NCBI GenBank assembly: GCA_016932835.1
Contig: JAFGCD010000155.1
Coordinates: forward strand, 32,299 to 96,298
From: Sedimentisphaerales bacterium
GTDB lineage: Bacteria; Planctomycetota; Phycisphaerae; Sedimentisphaerales; Anaerobacaceae
Length of the DNA: 64,000 nt
Direction of reading: 5' to 3'
How positions within the stretch are numbered: the stretch's first letter is position 1; the number at the start of each line of letters is the position of its first letter. The notes under the pieces are model-generated. The model was given only the letters and a program-made list of their open reading frames with translations, was not told the DNA's origin and did no database searches. Made by a program: the position numbers and the translations under genes. This document shows positions 36,306 to 46,800 of this stretch, piece by piece.

Positions 36306-37487
36306 ATGATCAGGCAACTTGTCGCCCTACTCGTCGCTGCTGCATTTCCACTATCGAATATCACCTTCGCAGAGAGCATTACCGTAAGTCCGCACCAACT
36401 GATACTCAATGCAAAAGGACAATATGAGGATGTCCAGGTCGTCATTCGCAAGCCCCTGCCGGGCGGATACTCACTGACGGATTTCAACGTCGCCCTCTTC
36501 TTCGACGAAATCGAAGTCGCCCGGGCCTACGCCCTCAGGTACTGCCCGATCGACGACAATTTCCTCGCAAGTTTCGATAGAACAGCTCTCCAAAACAGCG
36601 AAACCGTCCAGGCAATGGCGGGAACCGAAGTAACCGCACGAGTCGAGGGCGAATACTGGGCGGAAAATTCGCAAGGCGCGATCCTCTACGATACCTTCGC
36701 CGGAGAAGACGACGTGGCGATAGTCGATCAGGACTGGCAAATGTCCGTAATCAAAACCTCGCTGCCGCCCGACTACAACAACCTCCTCGTCACTTCCTGT
36801 CCGTCGGACATCAACGACGCCCATTGGCTGCTCTGGGAAAGAGTCCATGGAAACGAGACTTCCTTCGGCCAGATGTTCCGTTTCGACCGGCCCGTCCGGC
36901 TCGACAAAATAGCCGTAGTAATAGAAACCACCGACGTCAACATAAGCGACGTGCCCGTCGAGCTCGCCCTGGCCGAGGCCGACGGCGACCCCTGCCAAAC
37001 ACCGATAACCTCGATAATTATCTCGCCGGCGACCCAACTGCCCGTCCAACTCGGAACATACACGCAATGGTTCCTAACGCTCGACTTCGAGGACCAGTAC
37101 CTGCCGGCCAACGCCGACTGCGCATTCCTCCTGAGATTCGCAATCGGTAGTATCGGCGCCGGCGAAGCCGTCCAGGCCCGCATCGCATCGACAGGGGCAG
37201 ATCTCTACCCCAACGGCTCGGCCCTGGTGTTCGACGGTTCGACCGCCTCCCGCATTGACGAAAACGACCTGGCCTTCTTCGTCTTCGGCGAACAACTGAG
37301 CTACTCTCCGCTCCTCGGTGACATCGATATCGACTTCAACGTCGATTTCAAAGACTTCGGATACCTCTGCATATACCGAGACCGCGAAGAAACCGAACTC
37401 TGCGACCCAGGTGACTTGAACTGCGACGCCAAAATCGACTGCGCCGACCTAATGACCCTGTCTTCGCGCTGGCTGGCCGAACTCTAA
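36306..37487 (+). CDS. Exported protein with dockerin-like C-terminus
   Basis: A 393-residue exported protein. It has a signal peptide (MIRQLVALLVAAAFPLSNITFAES), then a beta-rich body of unknown family (residues about 25-330; WQMSVIKTSLPPDYNN is a notable block), then a C-terminal pair of calcium-loop-like motifs: GDIDIDFNVDFKDFGYLCIY and GDLNCDAKIDCADLMTLSSRWL. These are the two halves of the dockerin type I-like module that ends many exported planctomycete proteins. Its partner (cohesin or other anchor) is not visible here. It converges on lepA with only 8 nt between the stops. Function unknown; it may be attached to the cell surface or an extracellular complex. Confidence 0.82.
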   Translation: MIRQLVALLVAAAFPLSNITFAESITVSPHQLILNAKGQYEDVQVVIRKPLPGGYSLTDFNVALFFDEIEVARAYALRYCPIDDNFLASFDRTALQNSETVQAMAGTEVTARVEGEYWAENSQGAILYDTFAGEDDVAIVDQDWQMSVIKTSLPPDYNNLLVTSCPSDINDAHWLLWERVHGNETSFGQMFRFDRPVRLDKIAVVIETTDVNISDVPVELALAEADGDPCQTPITSIIISPATQLPVQLGTYTQWFLTLDFEDQYLPANADCAFLLRFAIGSIGAGEAVQARIASTGADLYPNGSALVFDGSTASRIDENDLAFFVFGEQLSYSPLLGDIDIDFNVDFKDFGYLCIYRDREETELCDPGDLNCDAKIDCADLMTLSSRWLAEL

Positions 37488-37495
37488 GCCGCAAA

Positions 37496-39292
37496 TCAGT
37501 CGCTGTTCTCCAGTATCGTCATGAAGGCTTCCTGCGGAATCTGAACGTTGCCCACGCTCTTCATCCGCCTCTTGCCTTCTTTTTGCTTCTTCAGAAGCTT
37601 CATCTTCCGCGTAACGTCGCCGCCGTATAGCTTCTGCGTAACGTCCTTGCGAAAGCCTTTGATCGTCTCCCGCGCGATGATCTTGCCGCCGATAGCGACC
37701 TGAAGCGGAATCTCGAACTGGTGACGCGGAATCGACCTGCGAAGCTTGACCAGCAACTTGCGACCGCGGGCCTCGGCGCTGTTGCGATGCACTATCAGGC
37801 TCAAAGCATCGACCGCCACAGAATTTATCAGAAAGTTGATCTTCACCAGGTCGCTCGCCTCGAACCCGGTGAATTCATAATCCATCGTCGCATAGCCCCG
37901 GCTGATACCCTTCAACTGGTCGTAAAAATCGTAAACTATCTCCGCAAGCGGCGCCTTGAATTCCAGCATTACCCTCGTCGTGCTCAGGTAGTCCGTCTTT
38001 ATCAACCTGCACCGCCGCGATTCCGCCAGCTTCATAATGCCCCCGATGCTGTCAACGCCCGCTATTATTTCCAGCCGCACGAAAGGCTCCCGAAGCTCTT
38101 CGATCTGGCTCGGATCGGGCAGCTCCCCCGGTGACTCTATCCGCTTGACCTCTCCCTTCTTCGTAACCACCTCATAACTCACCGTCGGGGCGGTCTGAAC
38201 TACCTCAACATCGTTCTCCCGCTCAAGACGCTCCTGGATTATGTCCATGTGAAGCAGCCCCAGAAAACCGCAGCGAAAACCGAAACCCAGCGCAGGAGAA
38301 TTCTGAGGGCTGAACGAAAAACTGGCATCGTTCAACGCGAGCTTCGCAAAGGCCGCCCGCAACTTCGAATAGTCCGTATTATTGCCCGGATAAAAATCGG
38401 AAAACACCATCTGCATCGGCGCCTTGTAGCCCGGCAAAGCCTTCGAGGCCGGCGCCGCAGCGTCCGTAATCGTATCCCCTATAGTCACGTCCGCCAGCTC
38501 CCGGATATTCGCAATCACATAACCGACCTCCCCCGCCCCCAGCCTCTCCACCGCAGCCATTTCAGGCTTGAACTTCCCCAATTCTGTTATGATGTGTGTT
38601 CGGCCGCAACGCATGAACCGAACCTTCTGCTTGACCTTCAACTCTCCCGCAAAAACCCTCACGTAACATATCACGCCCTTATACTGATCGCAGTGACTGT
38701 CGAATATCAACGCCGCCGTCGGCTCGGCGCCCCGGTCCGCAGGCGCCGGCAGGAACATCACAATCGCTTCCAGCAGCTCCGCAACCCCGGCACCGCTCTT
38801 GGCGCTTATCTTGTAGCACTCGTTCGCCCCTAAGCCGATGATGTGCTCGATCTCCTCGGCAACCCGCGCCGGCTCAGCAGCAGGCAAATCCACTTTGTTA
38901 ATAACGCTAAGCAGCTCAACGCCGCTCTCAACCGCCAGATATGCGTTCGCTACCGTCTGAGCCTCAACGCCCTGGCTCGCATCAACCACCAGCAAACCAC
39001 CTTCGCAAGCCGCAAGAGCCCGAGAGACCTCGTAATGGAAATCGACGTGACCCGGAGTATCGATAAGGTTCAGCATGTAAGTCCGCCCGTCGTGAACGTA
39101 ATCCATCGTCACCGCAGAGGCTTTGATAGTTATCCCCCGCTCACGCTCCAGATCCATGTCGTCCAGAAGCTGCTCGGCCTTCTGACGGTCCGAAATCGTA
39201 CCCGTCAATTCGAGCATACGGTCGGCAAGAGTGCTCTTGCCGTGATCGATATGGGCTATTATCGAAAAATTGCGTATGTACTTAGTGTCCAT
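37496..39292 (-). CDS. lepA: Translation factor LepA (elongation factor 4)
   Basis: A 598-residue GTPase of normal LepA length. G1 is IIAHIDHGKSTL at residues 10-21, G2/G3 includes RGITIKASAVTM and DTPGHVDF, G4 is SVINKVDLP and G5 is ISAKSG. The LepA-specific C-terminal domain is present (ATMDYEFTGFEASDLVKIN and VTRKMKLLKKQKEGKRRMK). LepA binds the ribosome and affects initiation and back-translocation; it is dispensable in many bacteria under standard conditions. The gene has its own upstream intergenic region and lies on the strand that would be leading if the origin is near 61 kb. Confidence 0.97.
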   Translation of the reverse strand: MDTKYIRNFSIIAHIDHGKSTLADRMLELTGTISDRQKAEQLLDDMDLERERGITIKASAVTMDYVHDGRTYMLNLIDTPGHVDFHYEVSRALAACEGGLLVVDASQGVEAQTVANAYLAVESGVELLSVINKVDLPAAEPARVAEEIEHIIGLGANECYKISAKSGAGVAELLEAIVMFLPAPADRGAEPTAALIFDSHCDQYKGVICYVRVFAGELKVKQKVRFMRCGRTHIITELGKFKPEMAAVERLGAGEVGYVIANIRELADVTIGDTITDAAAPASKALPGYKAPMQMVFSDFYPGNNTDYSKLRAAFAKLALNDASFSFSPQNSPALGFGFRCGFLGLLHMDIIQERLERENDVEVVQTAPTVSYEVVTKKGEVKRIESPGELPDPSQIEELREPFVRLEIIAGVDSIGGIMKLAESRRCRLIKTDYLSTTRVMLEFKAPLAEIVYDFYDQLKGISRGYATMDYEFTGFEASDLVKINFLINSVAVDALSLIVHRNSAEARGRKLLVKLRRSIPRHQFEIPLQVAIGGKIIARETIKGFRKDVTQKLYGGDVTRKMKLLKKQKEGKRRMKSVGNVQIPQEAFMTILENSD

Positions 39293-39608
39293 CTATTCCT
39301 GCCTGCCAACCGAAACCGCACATCTTAACACAAAACACCCCAAAAAGCAACTTCCACTACGGATTCTCCCCCGGCCCAACCCCGGCCGACGCGCAAAAAA
39401 AGAAACGGCTCCCATTGGTACAGAGCGCTCGGGAAGGGCTATCAAAGCGCGCAGAAATGCTGCTTGTGAAGTCAAATGGGGGATAGGATGGGATCTTTGT
39501 GGACTTGGAGGGTGTTGATTTGTTATAATAATTGGGTATAAGGTACGGCGGAGACCGCGCTTCGAGGATACTGGATATCTATCACGGATTTTTTGAAAGG
39601 GGCAGAAA
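39293..39608. other. Divergent intergenic region with skew change, 316 bases
   Basis: The region separates lepA (-) and the PEP-CTERM gene (+). It contains the candidate extended -10 element listed separately. Around 39.46 kb the plus strand changes from C-rich to G/T-rich, marking the left edge of the opposite-skew islet. No tRNA, repeat or integrase-like remnant is seen at this edge. Confidence 0.4.
39521..39529 (+). promoter_or_regulatory. Candidate extended -10 promoter element (TGTTATAAT)
   Basis: TGTTATAAT is a consensus TATAAT hexamer preceded by the TGn extension. It lies about 80 nt before the start of the PEP-CTERM gene at 39609. No TTGACA-like -35 is found at 16-18 nt, which is acceptable for an extended -10 promoter. 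Prediction by eye only. Confidence 0.4.
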
Positions 39609-40262
39609 ATGACCCGGGAAAGAAGAATCATGATTCTGGGAACAGCTCTTTTATCCGGGGTGCTTCTCAGCCCGCCGCGCGTCGAGGCTGCGCTGGTAAC
39701 TATACAGATCGAGGCTGTGGTCGATTCGGTTGATGACCCCGATAACTATCTTGAAGGCCTGGTGGCTGTCGGTGATCCAATAACGGGGACGTATACTTAC
39801 GATACGGATACACCGGACTCAACGCCTGAGTATGCCACCGTTGGACGCTACGAGCACTTCGCACCGCCAGCGGGTATATATTTAACCGTAGGTGGCTTCG
39901 AATTCGAGACGGATAGTCTCAATGTGGACTTTCTTATGGCTATTGCTGATAATGTCACCTCAGGTGGCTTGCATGATAGCTATTGGATCCAGAGCTATAA
40001 CAATCTTCCACTTGTAGATGAGACTTTCATTGTGACGATTTTTTGGACGCTGAGGGATTATTCTGCCACTGCTATCTCAAGTATAGATCTTCCTATGACA
40101 GCTCCGGTTCTGGATGACTGGGGGGTTAACCTTTTGAGTTTCGGGGCCGGTACCCGGGCAAGGGGTTTTGTCATTGAGGGTCATGTGACATCTGCCATTC
40201 CCGAACCTGGCACAATGGTCTTTTTGGGCCTGGGCGGGCTGCTACTTAGAAGACGAAGGTAA
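39609..40262 (+). CDS. Exported PEP-CTERM protein of unknown function
   Basis: A 217-residue exported protein. Its N-terminal signal peptide (RRIMILGTALLSGVLLSPPRVEA) is followed by a beta-rich body with ITGTYTYDTDTPDS, a pattern that recurs in short planctomycete and proteobacterial PEP-CTERM proteins. The C-terminal sorting tail is SAIPEPGTMVFLGLGGLLLRRRR, with PEP, a membrane helix and an arginine cluster. GAAAGGGG lies upstream of the ATG. Exosortase-type processing is expected, but no exosortase is encoded in this window. Codon choice and strand composition are more G/T-rich than in the flanking genes, shared with the RCC1 gene that follows. Confidence 0.85.
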   Translation: MTRERRIMILGTALLSGVLLSPPRVEAALVTIQIEAVVDSVDDPDNYLEGLVAVGDPITGTYTYDTDTPDSTPEYATVGRYEHFAPPAGIYLTVGGFEFETDSLNVDFLMAIADNVTSGGLHDSYWIQSYNNLPLVDETFIVTIFWTLRDYSATAISSIDLPMTAPVLDDWGVNLLSFGAGTRARGFVIEGHVTSAIPEPGTMVFLGLGGLLLRRRR

Positions 40263-40294
40263 TCAATTTCTCAGATATTTCAAGGAGGATTGAA

Positions 40295-42267
40295 ATGTTC
40301 TCACGGAAGAAACTCATCATAGGTGTGTTCTCACTTATCCTCGCCAGCGGAAATCTAATTAGCGCCAACTGGAAAGAAGACGCTTGGGTAATAGACATAT
40401 CGGGGGGAGAGGACCACACCTTGGTCCTGACGAATGATAGGGACGTCTGGGTCGGTGGAGCCAATGGGGGCGAAGCTTTTGGGTATCATTATTACGGTGT
40501 TCTCGGAACTGGGAACGCGACTTGGAGTGATTTTGAGACAAGATTTGTTAGGGTCCAAGACGGTGATATGAACACTCCCTCAGATTATCTCGAAAATATT
40601 GCTGACATCGATGCTGGATGGCAACATTCGCTTGCTCTGGACGTGAATGGATTTGTTTGGTCGTGGGGCTGGAACAGCGAAGGCCAACTCGGATACCCTC
40701 AAGTAGATTATGCAACTACTCCTGTGCAGGTTTTGCGTGGTGATCAGGACCAGGATCCTTGTGAGCCGAGCGATTATCTAAAGCACATCGTCGGTATTTC
40801 GGCGGGGCGAAGCGGCGAGTTTTCGTTGGCTATTGACGCGAACTTCGTCTATGCCTGGGGGATGAACCAGGAAGGCCAGTTAGGTAACGGCGAGCATGGT
40901 CAGAACGTGAGGGAGCTCACTGCGATAAAGGTCAAAGGCGTTGGAGGCCAAGACTTCTTAGCGAACATCATAGCGATCTCGGCCGGAGCGGATCACTCGA
41001 TGGCGCTCAAAGAGATCGATCCGTACGACGCCAATCTGGATGGCTCGGTTTATACATGGGGGGCGAACAAGTGGCCGGGAGACGGGGAATACTATCAAGC
41101 AGGCTCTGGCAAGCTCGGCAACGGGACTACCGTTGACCTGAGCGATACACCTGTTCGCGTTCTATCGGGCATGCAATACCCCGACGATCCCAACCATCTT
41201 TATCTGCGGGACATCGTTGCGATCAGCGCCGGCTGGAACCATTGTATGGCACTGGAAGAATATGACCCATGGGACCCTAATCTTAATGGTAGGGTTTATA
41301 CCTGGGGCTCCAATGGGGAAGGATATGGAGACCGCGAGGATCCATGCTCTATGGGCGGTCGGCTTGGGAACGGAACCACCACCGATAGCAATACTCCCGT
41401 ATTCGTGCTGAGGGGAGAACAAGACCCGAACGACGCGAATTCGCCCTTGCAGTATATCGCTGCGATCTCGGCGGGAGAGGCACATTCGATGGCTCTCGAC
41501 GGCAGTGGTTATGTCTATGCGTGGGGTGATAATCAGCACGGGCAGTTGGGGGACGGCACAAATGAGCAGAGGCTCACGCCGGTTCGCGTCGTCGGGCGCG
41601 ACAGGAATCGCAACGGCATCCACGAGCCAAATGAGGGCTATCTGGAGAACATCGTCGCTATCTCCGCCGGTTACTGGCACAGCCTCGCTATTGACACTAA
41701 CGGGGCCATATGGACGTGGGGCAAGGGCGCGGGAGGACGGCTGGGCTTAGCCGATAAGACTATAGACTGCAACATACCACACAGAATATCGGTAGTTTAT
41801 AATCTCACACAGGAGACATTTGCCTTTGCGATACAACCGGCTATTGATGACGCCAACGACGAAGATGTTCTTGAAGCATCGACGGGCACATATTACGAGA
41901 ATGTTGTTCTTGGGGACGAAAGCATCACGAGATGGACGACGATTTCGACATCGCAGACAATAATTCAATCGATTTTGGCGACATAATGGTCTTGTGCGAA
42001 AACTGGCTGCTTAACGGCGAATTGTGGTTGAAGTCTCTGCCTCTTACGGGCGAACCAGGCACCGAAGGGATGTGGCAGATGGCGTCTCTCTAGATCATTC
42101 CTCAAGAAACAGCCATTGCCGAAGAAAGCCCTGCCGTAGTCGAGTCCGTCAATATTGAAGGCATTCTCCAGTGGCTTTCGGGCATCTGGCTCGACCCGGA
42201 GGCAAGGCAGGTTGTGGATAGACAGGCACTGCAAGAAATCATCAAATCTCTGAGAGAGTTGGAGTAG
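40295..42267 (+). pseudogene. RCC1-repeat exported protein, disrupted by a frameshift and an in-frame stop
   Basis: The intact N-terminal ORF (40295-41986, 563 residues) has AAGGAGG before its ATG and a signal peptide. At least six RCC1-type propeller blades follow, recognised by repeats of ISAGxxHSxAL and YxWGxNxxGQLGxG (for example GWQHSLALDVNGFVWSWGWNSEGQLG). After the last blade the frame enters a segment like the start of a parallel beta-helix (ASTGTYYENVVLGD) and then ends as nonsense (SQTIIQSILAT). Another frame, from 41932, reads DDDFDIADNNSIDFGDIMVLCENWLL, a dockerin-like module. It stops at a TAG (42091-42093) and continues in the same frame as IIPQETAIAEESPAVVES to a second stop at 42265-42267. 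Such Gln/Glu-rich ends are common after planctomycete dockerin modules. The gene therefore seems to have lost most of a beta-helix domain and its original frame. The propeller part could still be expressed, but without its C-terminal anchor. Confidence 0.75.
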
Positions 42268-42297
42268 CGGCGGCGAAGCGGTTTTTCAGAATGCTAT

Positions 42298-42426
42298 TCA
42301 GCCATAGAGCAGTGCCGCGATGGCAGCCAGGATGACCATCACAAGGGCCAGCCTCAAAAGACGGGCGTCGGTTGCCCTGTTGGCGGTTCTTAACTGCACA
42401 AACGCCTGCTTGTCTCTGCGGCCCAT
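42298..42426 (-). CDS. Possible 42-residue membrane protein
   Basis: Too short for the ORF track. It reads MGRRDKQAFVQLRTANRATDARLLRLALVMVILAAIAALLYG: a basic N-terminus and one membrane helix at the end, as in small inner-membrane proteins. No clear ribosome binding site precedes it, and it lies next to the broken RCC1 gene, so it may be chance. The longer antisense-frame ORF 42242..42463 looks less protein-like. Confidence 0.3.
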   Translation of the reverse strand: MGRRDKQAFVQLRTANRATDARLLRLALVMVILAAIAALLYG

Positions 42427-42552
42427 TAGGGCTACAAACGAACCAAAGTTTCAAAAGGTTCATGGGGAGGTGGGAGCTACTCTCTGTTCTTAGCAGCCCT
42501 ATCTCGGAAAAACAAATCCCCAGACCTCAGGACTAATAACGGGTAGCCTGAA

Positions 42553-42996
42553 TTATCCTTTTACCTTGACCTTCATAGCCTTCGATTCCAGCGACTTCGG
42601 CAGCGTTATCGCCAGCACTCCGTCCTTGCATACCGCGTCGATCTTGCTCTGGTCAACGTCGGTCGGCAGCGCCAACTCGCGACGGAAACTGCCGTAGCTG
42701 CTCTCCGAGTAGTAATAGCCCTTCTCTTTCTTCTCCTGGCTTGCCTTCTTCTCGCCGCTGATCGTCAGTTTGTTGTTGAACACCGAGATCTCAACGTCCT
42801 CGGCCTTGCAGCCCGGCACCTCGGCCCTGACTACAATCGCATTATCCTGCTCGGCAATATCGATCGCAGGCCACGCCTTATAACCCGACAACGGCCTTTC
42901 CAGGCCCCTGAAGAAACTGTCGAAAAGGTCGTCCATCTCGTGATGCAACGTCGCCAAACCGTCATTTCTTGTCCTCTGAATCGGTACCAATGCCAT
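42553..42996 (-). CDS. Small heat shock protein, Hsp20/alpha-crystallin family
   Basis: A 147-residue chaperone that holds unfolding proteins without ATP. The N-terminal arm (MALVPIQRTRNDGLATLHHEMDDLFDSFF) is typical. The alpha-crystallin domain runs from about residue 40 (AWPAIDIAEQDNAIVVRAEVPG) to residue 140, with the conserved KDGVLAITLPK near the end. The C-terminus (AMKVKVKG) lacks a clear IxI motif. It stands alone, in front of a gene-poor stretch and divergent from the thioesterase gene. No CIRCE or ROSE-type element is obvious upstream. Confidence 0.95.
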   Translation of the reverse strand: MALVPIQRTRNDGLATLHHEMDDLFDSFFRGLERPLSGYKAWPAIDIAEQDNAIVVRAEVPGCKAEDVEISVFNNKLTISGEKKASQEKKEKGYYYSESSYGSFRRELALPTDVDQSKIDAVCKDGVLAITLPKSLESKAMKVKVKG

Positions 42997-43281
42997 GATA
43001 CACCTCCATTTCTTCGTTCAGTACTGCGCATTCTTACTTGTTTACATCTACACTACCCCAAACGCCTCTGCCCATAAATCAGCAAACACCGTGCCAAACG
43101 CCAAAATCCGCCTTATCTGCTGAAAATCCGCCATTTTGCCCGCCGCGAACACGCCGCTGTGCTGCCAATTTGGCAGCTTCGAACGCCCTAAAAAGCCTCT
43201 GCTTGTCGTCGGAAATAAGATGCTGTAAACTCAAGCCGATACAACAGCAATAAAGATTAAGATTTTGGCCGGACAACGAAA

Positions 43282-43767
43282 ATGAGCGAAAAACTGAAAG
43301 GCAAAAGCCCGAAGGCCAGTGCCGTCGAAACCCGTTACCTGGTCATGCCGAGCCAGGCCAACCCCCACGGAACGGCCTTCGGCGGAGCTATCGTCGCATG
43401 GATCGACATGGTCGCCGCAATGACCGCACAACGCCACTGCGGAAAAGAGGTAGTAACCGCAGGAATCGATTCGATTATCTTCAAAGAGCCGATCCGCATC
43501 GGAGACCAGGTCCTCCTCAAAGCCGCCGTCAATTACGTCGGCACAACCTCGATGGAAGTCGGAGTACAGGTCAGCCGTGAAGACCCACATACCGGACGGA
43601 GCGTCATCGCAACCAGCGCCCACCTTACATTCGTTGCGCTCGATGAAAACAAAAAGCCGATCCCCGTCCCGCCGATAAGCCCCCAAACAGACGCCGAAAA
43701 GAAACGTTACGAAAACGCAAGAACCAGAGTAAGAGCAAGAAAACAACTGCTAAAGAAAATGCGCTGA
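43282..43767 (+). CDS. Acyl-CoA thioesterase, hotdog fold (YciA/ACOT-like)
   Basis: A 161-residue single hotdog-domain protein. The family's entry block is seen as RYLVMPSQANPHGTAFGGAIVAWIDMVAA, where NPHGTAFGG holds the catalytic Asn/Asp region and the substrate-binding turn. VTAGIDSIIFKEPIRIGDQVLLKAAVNYVG and the strand ATSAHLTFVALDENKKPIPVPP follow as expected. Such enzymes hydrolyse medium- or long-chain acyl-CoA in the cytoplasm, usually as hexamers. The C-terminal tail is basic (RTRVRARKQLLKKMR). It converges on the large activase gene with 33 nt between their ends. Confidence 0.92.
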   Translation: MSEKLKGKSPKASAVETRYLVMPSQANPHGTAFGGAIVAWIDMVAAMTAQRHCGKEVVTAGIDSIIFKEPIRIGDQVLLKAAVNYVGTTSMEVGVQVSREDPHTGRSVIATSAHLTFVALDENKKPIPVPPISPQTDAEKKRYENARTRVRARKQLLKKMR

Positions 43768-43800
43768 TTTGACCACAGCCGCCCGCCCTGCGGCAACCCG

Positions 43801-46800
43801 TCAACCATGCACCTCTTCCAGCATCTCCTTGCGCTGGTAGCACTGCTCCTTGAAAACCGCGATCTCGGAGTCCAGGTTCGCGCTCGCCGAATCACCGAAG
43901 AATGCGTGCACGATCGGGAAGACAAGGTCCGGCTTTCGCTTGCGAAGCTCCTTCGCCATCGCCTCGATCTTCGCCGTCGCAACCCCTTCCTGCATACACG
44001 TGAAAGGCCCGACGTGGAAAATGCCCGAGATGCAAGCATCCCCGTGAGGCTCAACCATATCGTTCATCAAATGATACGCGATGCCCGTACTAAGCGGCGA
44101 TTCGCCTTCGATATTCCCGTGGCATTCATGCCTGGCTTCCAGCGTCTCTATCATCTGCATAGGCTTGGGCAGGACGTGTCGCCCGTGCAAAACCTCATGG
44201 AAAGGCCCGGCAATCTTCTTCTCCGCGTAACTCATGTACCGGCTCTTAATGAAGGATTTCAAAACGCTGCCAACCATCCCCCACGCCCGCTTCAAATCGA
44301 ACTGCCGAACCCGAAGACCAAGGTCGCGCTTGGCGTTGCGAAGGTTCATCTTGTTGACATAGTCCAGCCAGTCGCTGACCGGATCGCGCACGACCTCCAG
44401 CCCCTGCGCCTCGAGCTGCTCGATAACAAAACCCGTGCACGGGTCATGCTGCCTGACGTAAATCTCCCCGACATAAAGCACTATCGGAAATCTCCCGCAC
44501 CTCTCCAAATCCAGCGCCTTGAACCTCCGAACCGTCTCCTCGCCCCACGCCACAATCGCCCTGATTTCCGACCCCGCCTCCACAACCTTCTCCAGCTCGC
44601 GAAGCCTCTGAGTCCTCAACTCCAGCACAGCCTGCTTGTCGCGGGCGTAAGGGCGGAACCGCAGATAAATGTCTTCCAGCATATCGCACGCTTTGATGCC
44701 CTTGAACAGCATCTTCTGCATCTGCATCTTTTCCGACGACGTCAGCTTCTGCGGCAGCGGAATGTCGAAATAGTCCGTCTCCGACGACGGCCCGGCAACG
44801 GGAACCTTCTCCAGCCCCTCCTTATCCAGAAACTCGCGCATCAGCTCGCTGTACTTGCCGAACCTGCAAGGCCCGCTCGTTGTCGGAAGCATAACAAGGT
44901 ACTTCTGCTCGACATACTCCCGCCCCTTCTTCTCGATTTGCTCCTGAAGAAAGCCGATTGCATCGCCGACTACACCCTTCAGCGGCTGGCAAACCTCGGT
45001 GTAAATATGACGACGCGCAACCTCGTAGCCCCGCTGAGTGTTCGTCGGCAGCACTATCGCGTCAACGCCGAACATCCGAAGCCCCGCCGCCCCCACATAA
45101 CTGGCGTCCCCCATGTAGGGCAGCAGCCACGTCCGACCGCTCGTTTCCCCCCGCGGACGCCGCCTGATCTTATCCATCGCGAGCTTCTCGTGTTTAGTCT
45201 GGCTCACAACCCGCTCGTGAGCCTCCGTCCGCGTAACGAACGGCGCGTTGTTTGTCTGTGCATCCGTCAACAAAACAAGCGTCGGTTTGCCCGCCGCTCG
45301 CTGTATCTTCTCTTCCTGATAAATCTTAAGGCTGTCGGGCCCACATGCGAAATTCATCATCCGTATCGCAAAAAGCTGAGGATGATTCGCGACGAAGACG
45401 TTCGCCTTGAGAATCTTAACGCTTTGAACCCAGAATTCGTTTTCGACTATGCTCTTCAGCTCGATATCCTCGAACCGGTGCTCGAGGAAAAGCTGCGGAA
45501 TATAATCCAGCCCGCGAACCTGCGAAAACATCGTCCCCGAATTCGAACTCGCCTCAGGATCGAGAAGGACGTAGTCCCTGCCTACACCGACATAAGCCTT
45601 GTCCCCCCCGGCCTCGATTCGCGCCAGGAACTTGTCGCCCTCGGAATACAACTCCGCCTTGAACCGGCTTTCGGCATCGTCGGCGTACTGCATCGCTGCT
45701 TTTATCTGCCTGTCCGAAAACCCGAACCCAAGCCGGTCGAACTCACGCCTGAACGCCTGAACGACAAGCTCGTCGTCCCCGAAATGAAGAATCGGATTTA
45801 TCTGCCTAGCCTTGTCGAGCGAGAGCACGTCGTTCAAAACGTACCCCTCCGATTCGGTGTAGATGCAGTACTTCAAATCCGGCTTCTCGCCCGTCCGCTG
45901 CTCGATGAAGCTCGGGTTGAAAAGATACTCGATCTGCGCATCGTCGTTCAGAACCGACGCGTGCCCCGTTGCGAGCTTGCGGGCTATGCAGAATTCGGTC
46001 CGCGAATTATCGACCCCTATCTTCGCAATCTCCTGGCTGCTTCGCGGAGAAACAACCGGGCAGAACCCTAATTTCCTGAACAGCGCCGCGCTCCAGATTC
46101 CCTTCTCTCCGAGCGTAGCCGTGCTCCTCTTGATCCCCACCGTAACAGCCCCCTCGCCCAATTCGGCACAAGCCAGATCTTTCTGCAGAATCCCCTGCTG
46201 CTTGAAGTGCTTCTCGTAAATCTTGTGGTATTTCTCGACGTAGTTCGTCTTGGGCCTGCCCGAAGCCTCACTGTTGCCGCGCGGGCAGAAACCTCCCGTA
46301 ATGATTTCGTCGTCTTCTATGCTGAATATCTCGAGCTGGCAGTCGCGCATCCCGCACGATTTCTCGCCGAACAGCTCAACGCACGAGACCTTTCGCTTCG
46401 CGAACGGCATATCGACGATTCCCCAGCCCCGGAACGCCGTCCCGCACTCCCTGCCCTGCGCCCGGCAGTTCTTGATAGCGCCTATAATGTCCAGCGCCTG
46501 GCCCCACGCCCCGAACATCTCCCTGTGCGGATACGCCTCGATTTGCTTGCCGGTTACCTGCGCCAGCGCCGCAAGAAACGCCTTGCCCAAAGGCGGGCCG
46601 CCCTGCGCCGAGCACTTATCACCCACGTGCTGCGAACCCCCGACAAATTTATAATAATAGCTCGCAGCAGTCCCGCGAACTATCGCAGCGGCGATCTCGT
46701 CCCTGCCGAAGCCCTCGGCGATCAGCCGGTTCTCGTCCATCTCCATGAAAACACCGCACGTCGAATCGATAATAGGAACCCGCGCCGCACGCAACGCCGC

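Noticed and set aside
43807-46071. 754-residue plus-strand ORF
   Set aside because: It is an Arg/Leu/Pro-rich shadow of the large activase gene, with no recognisable motif or ribosome binding site.
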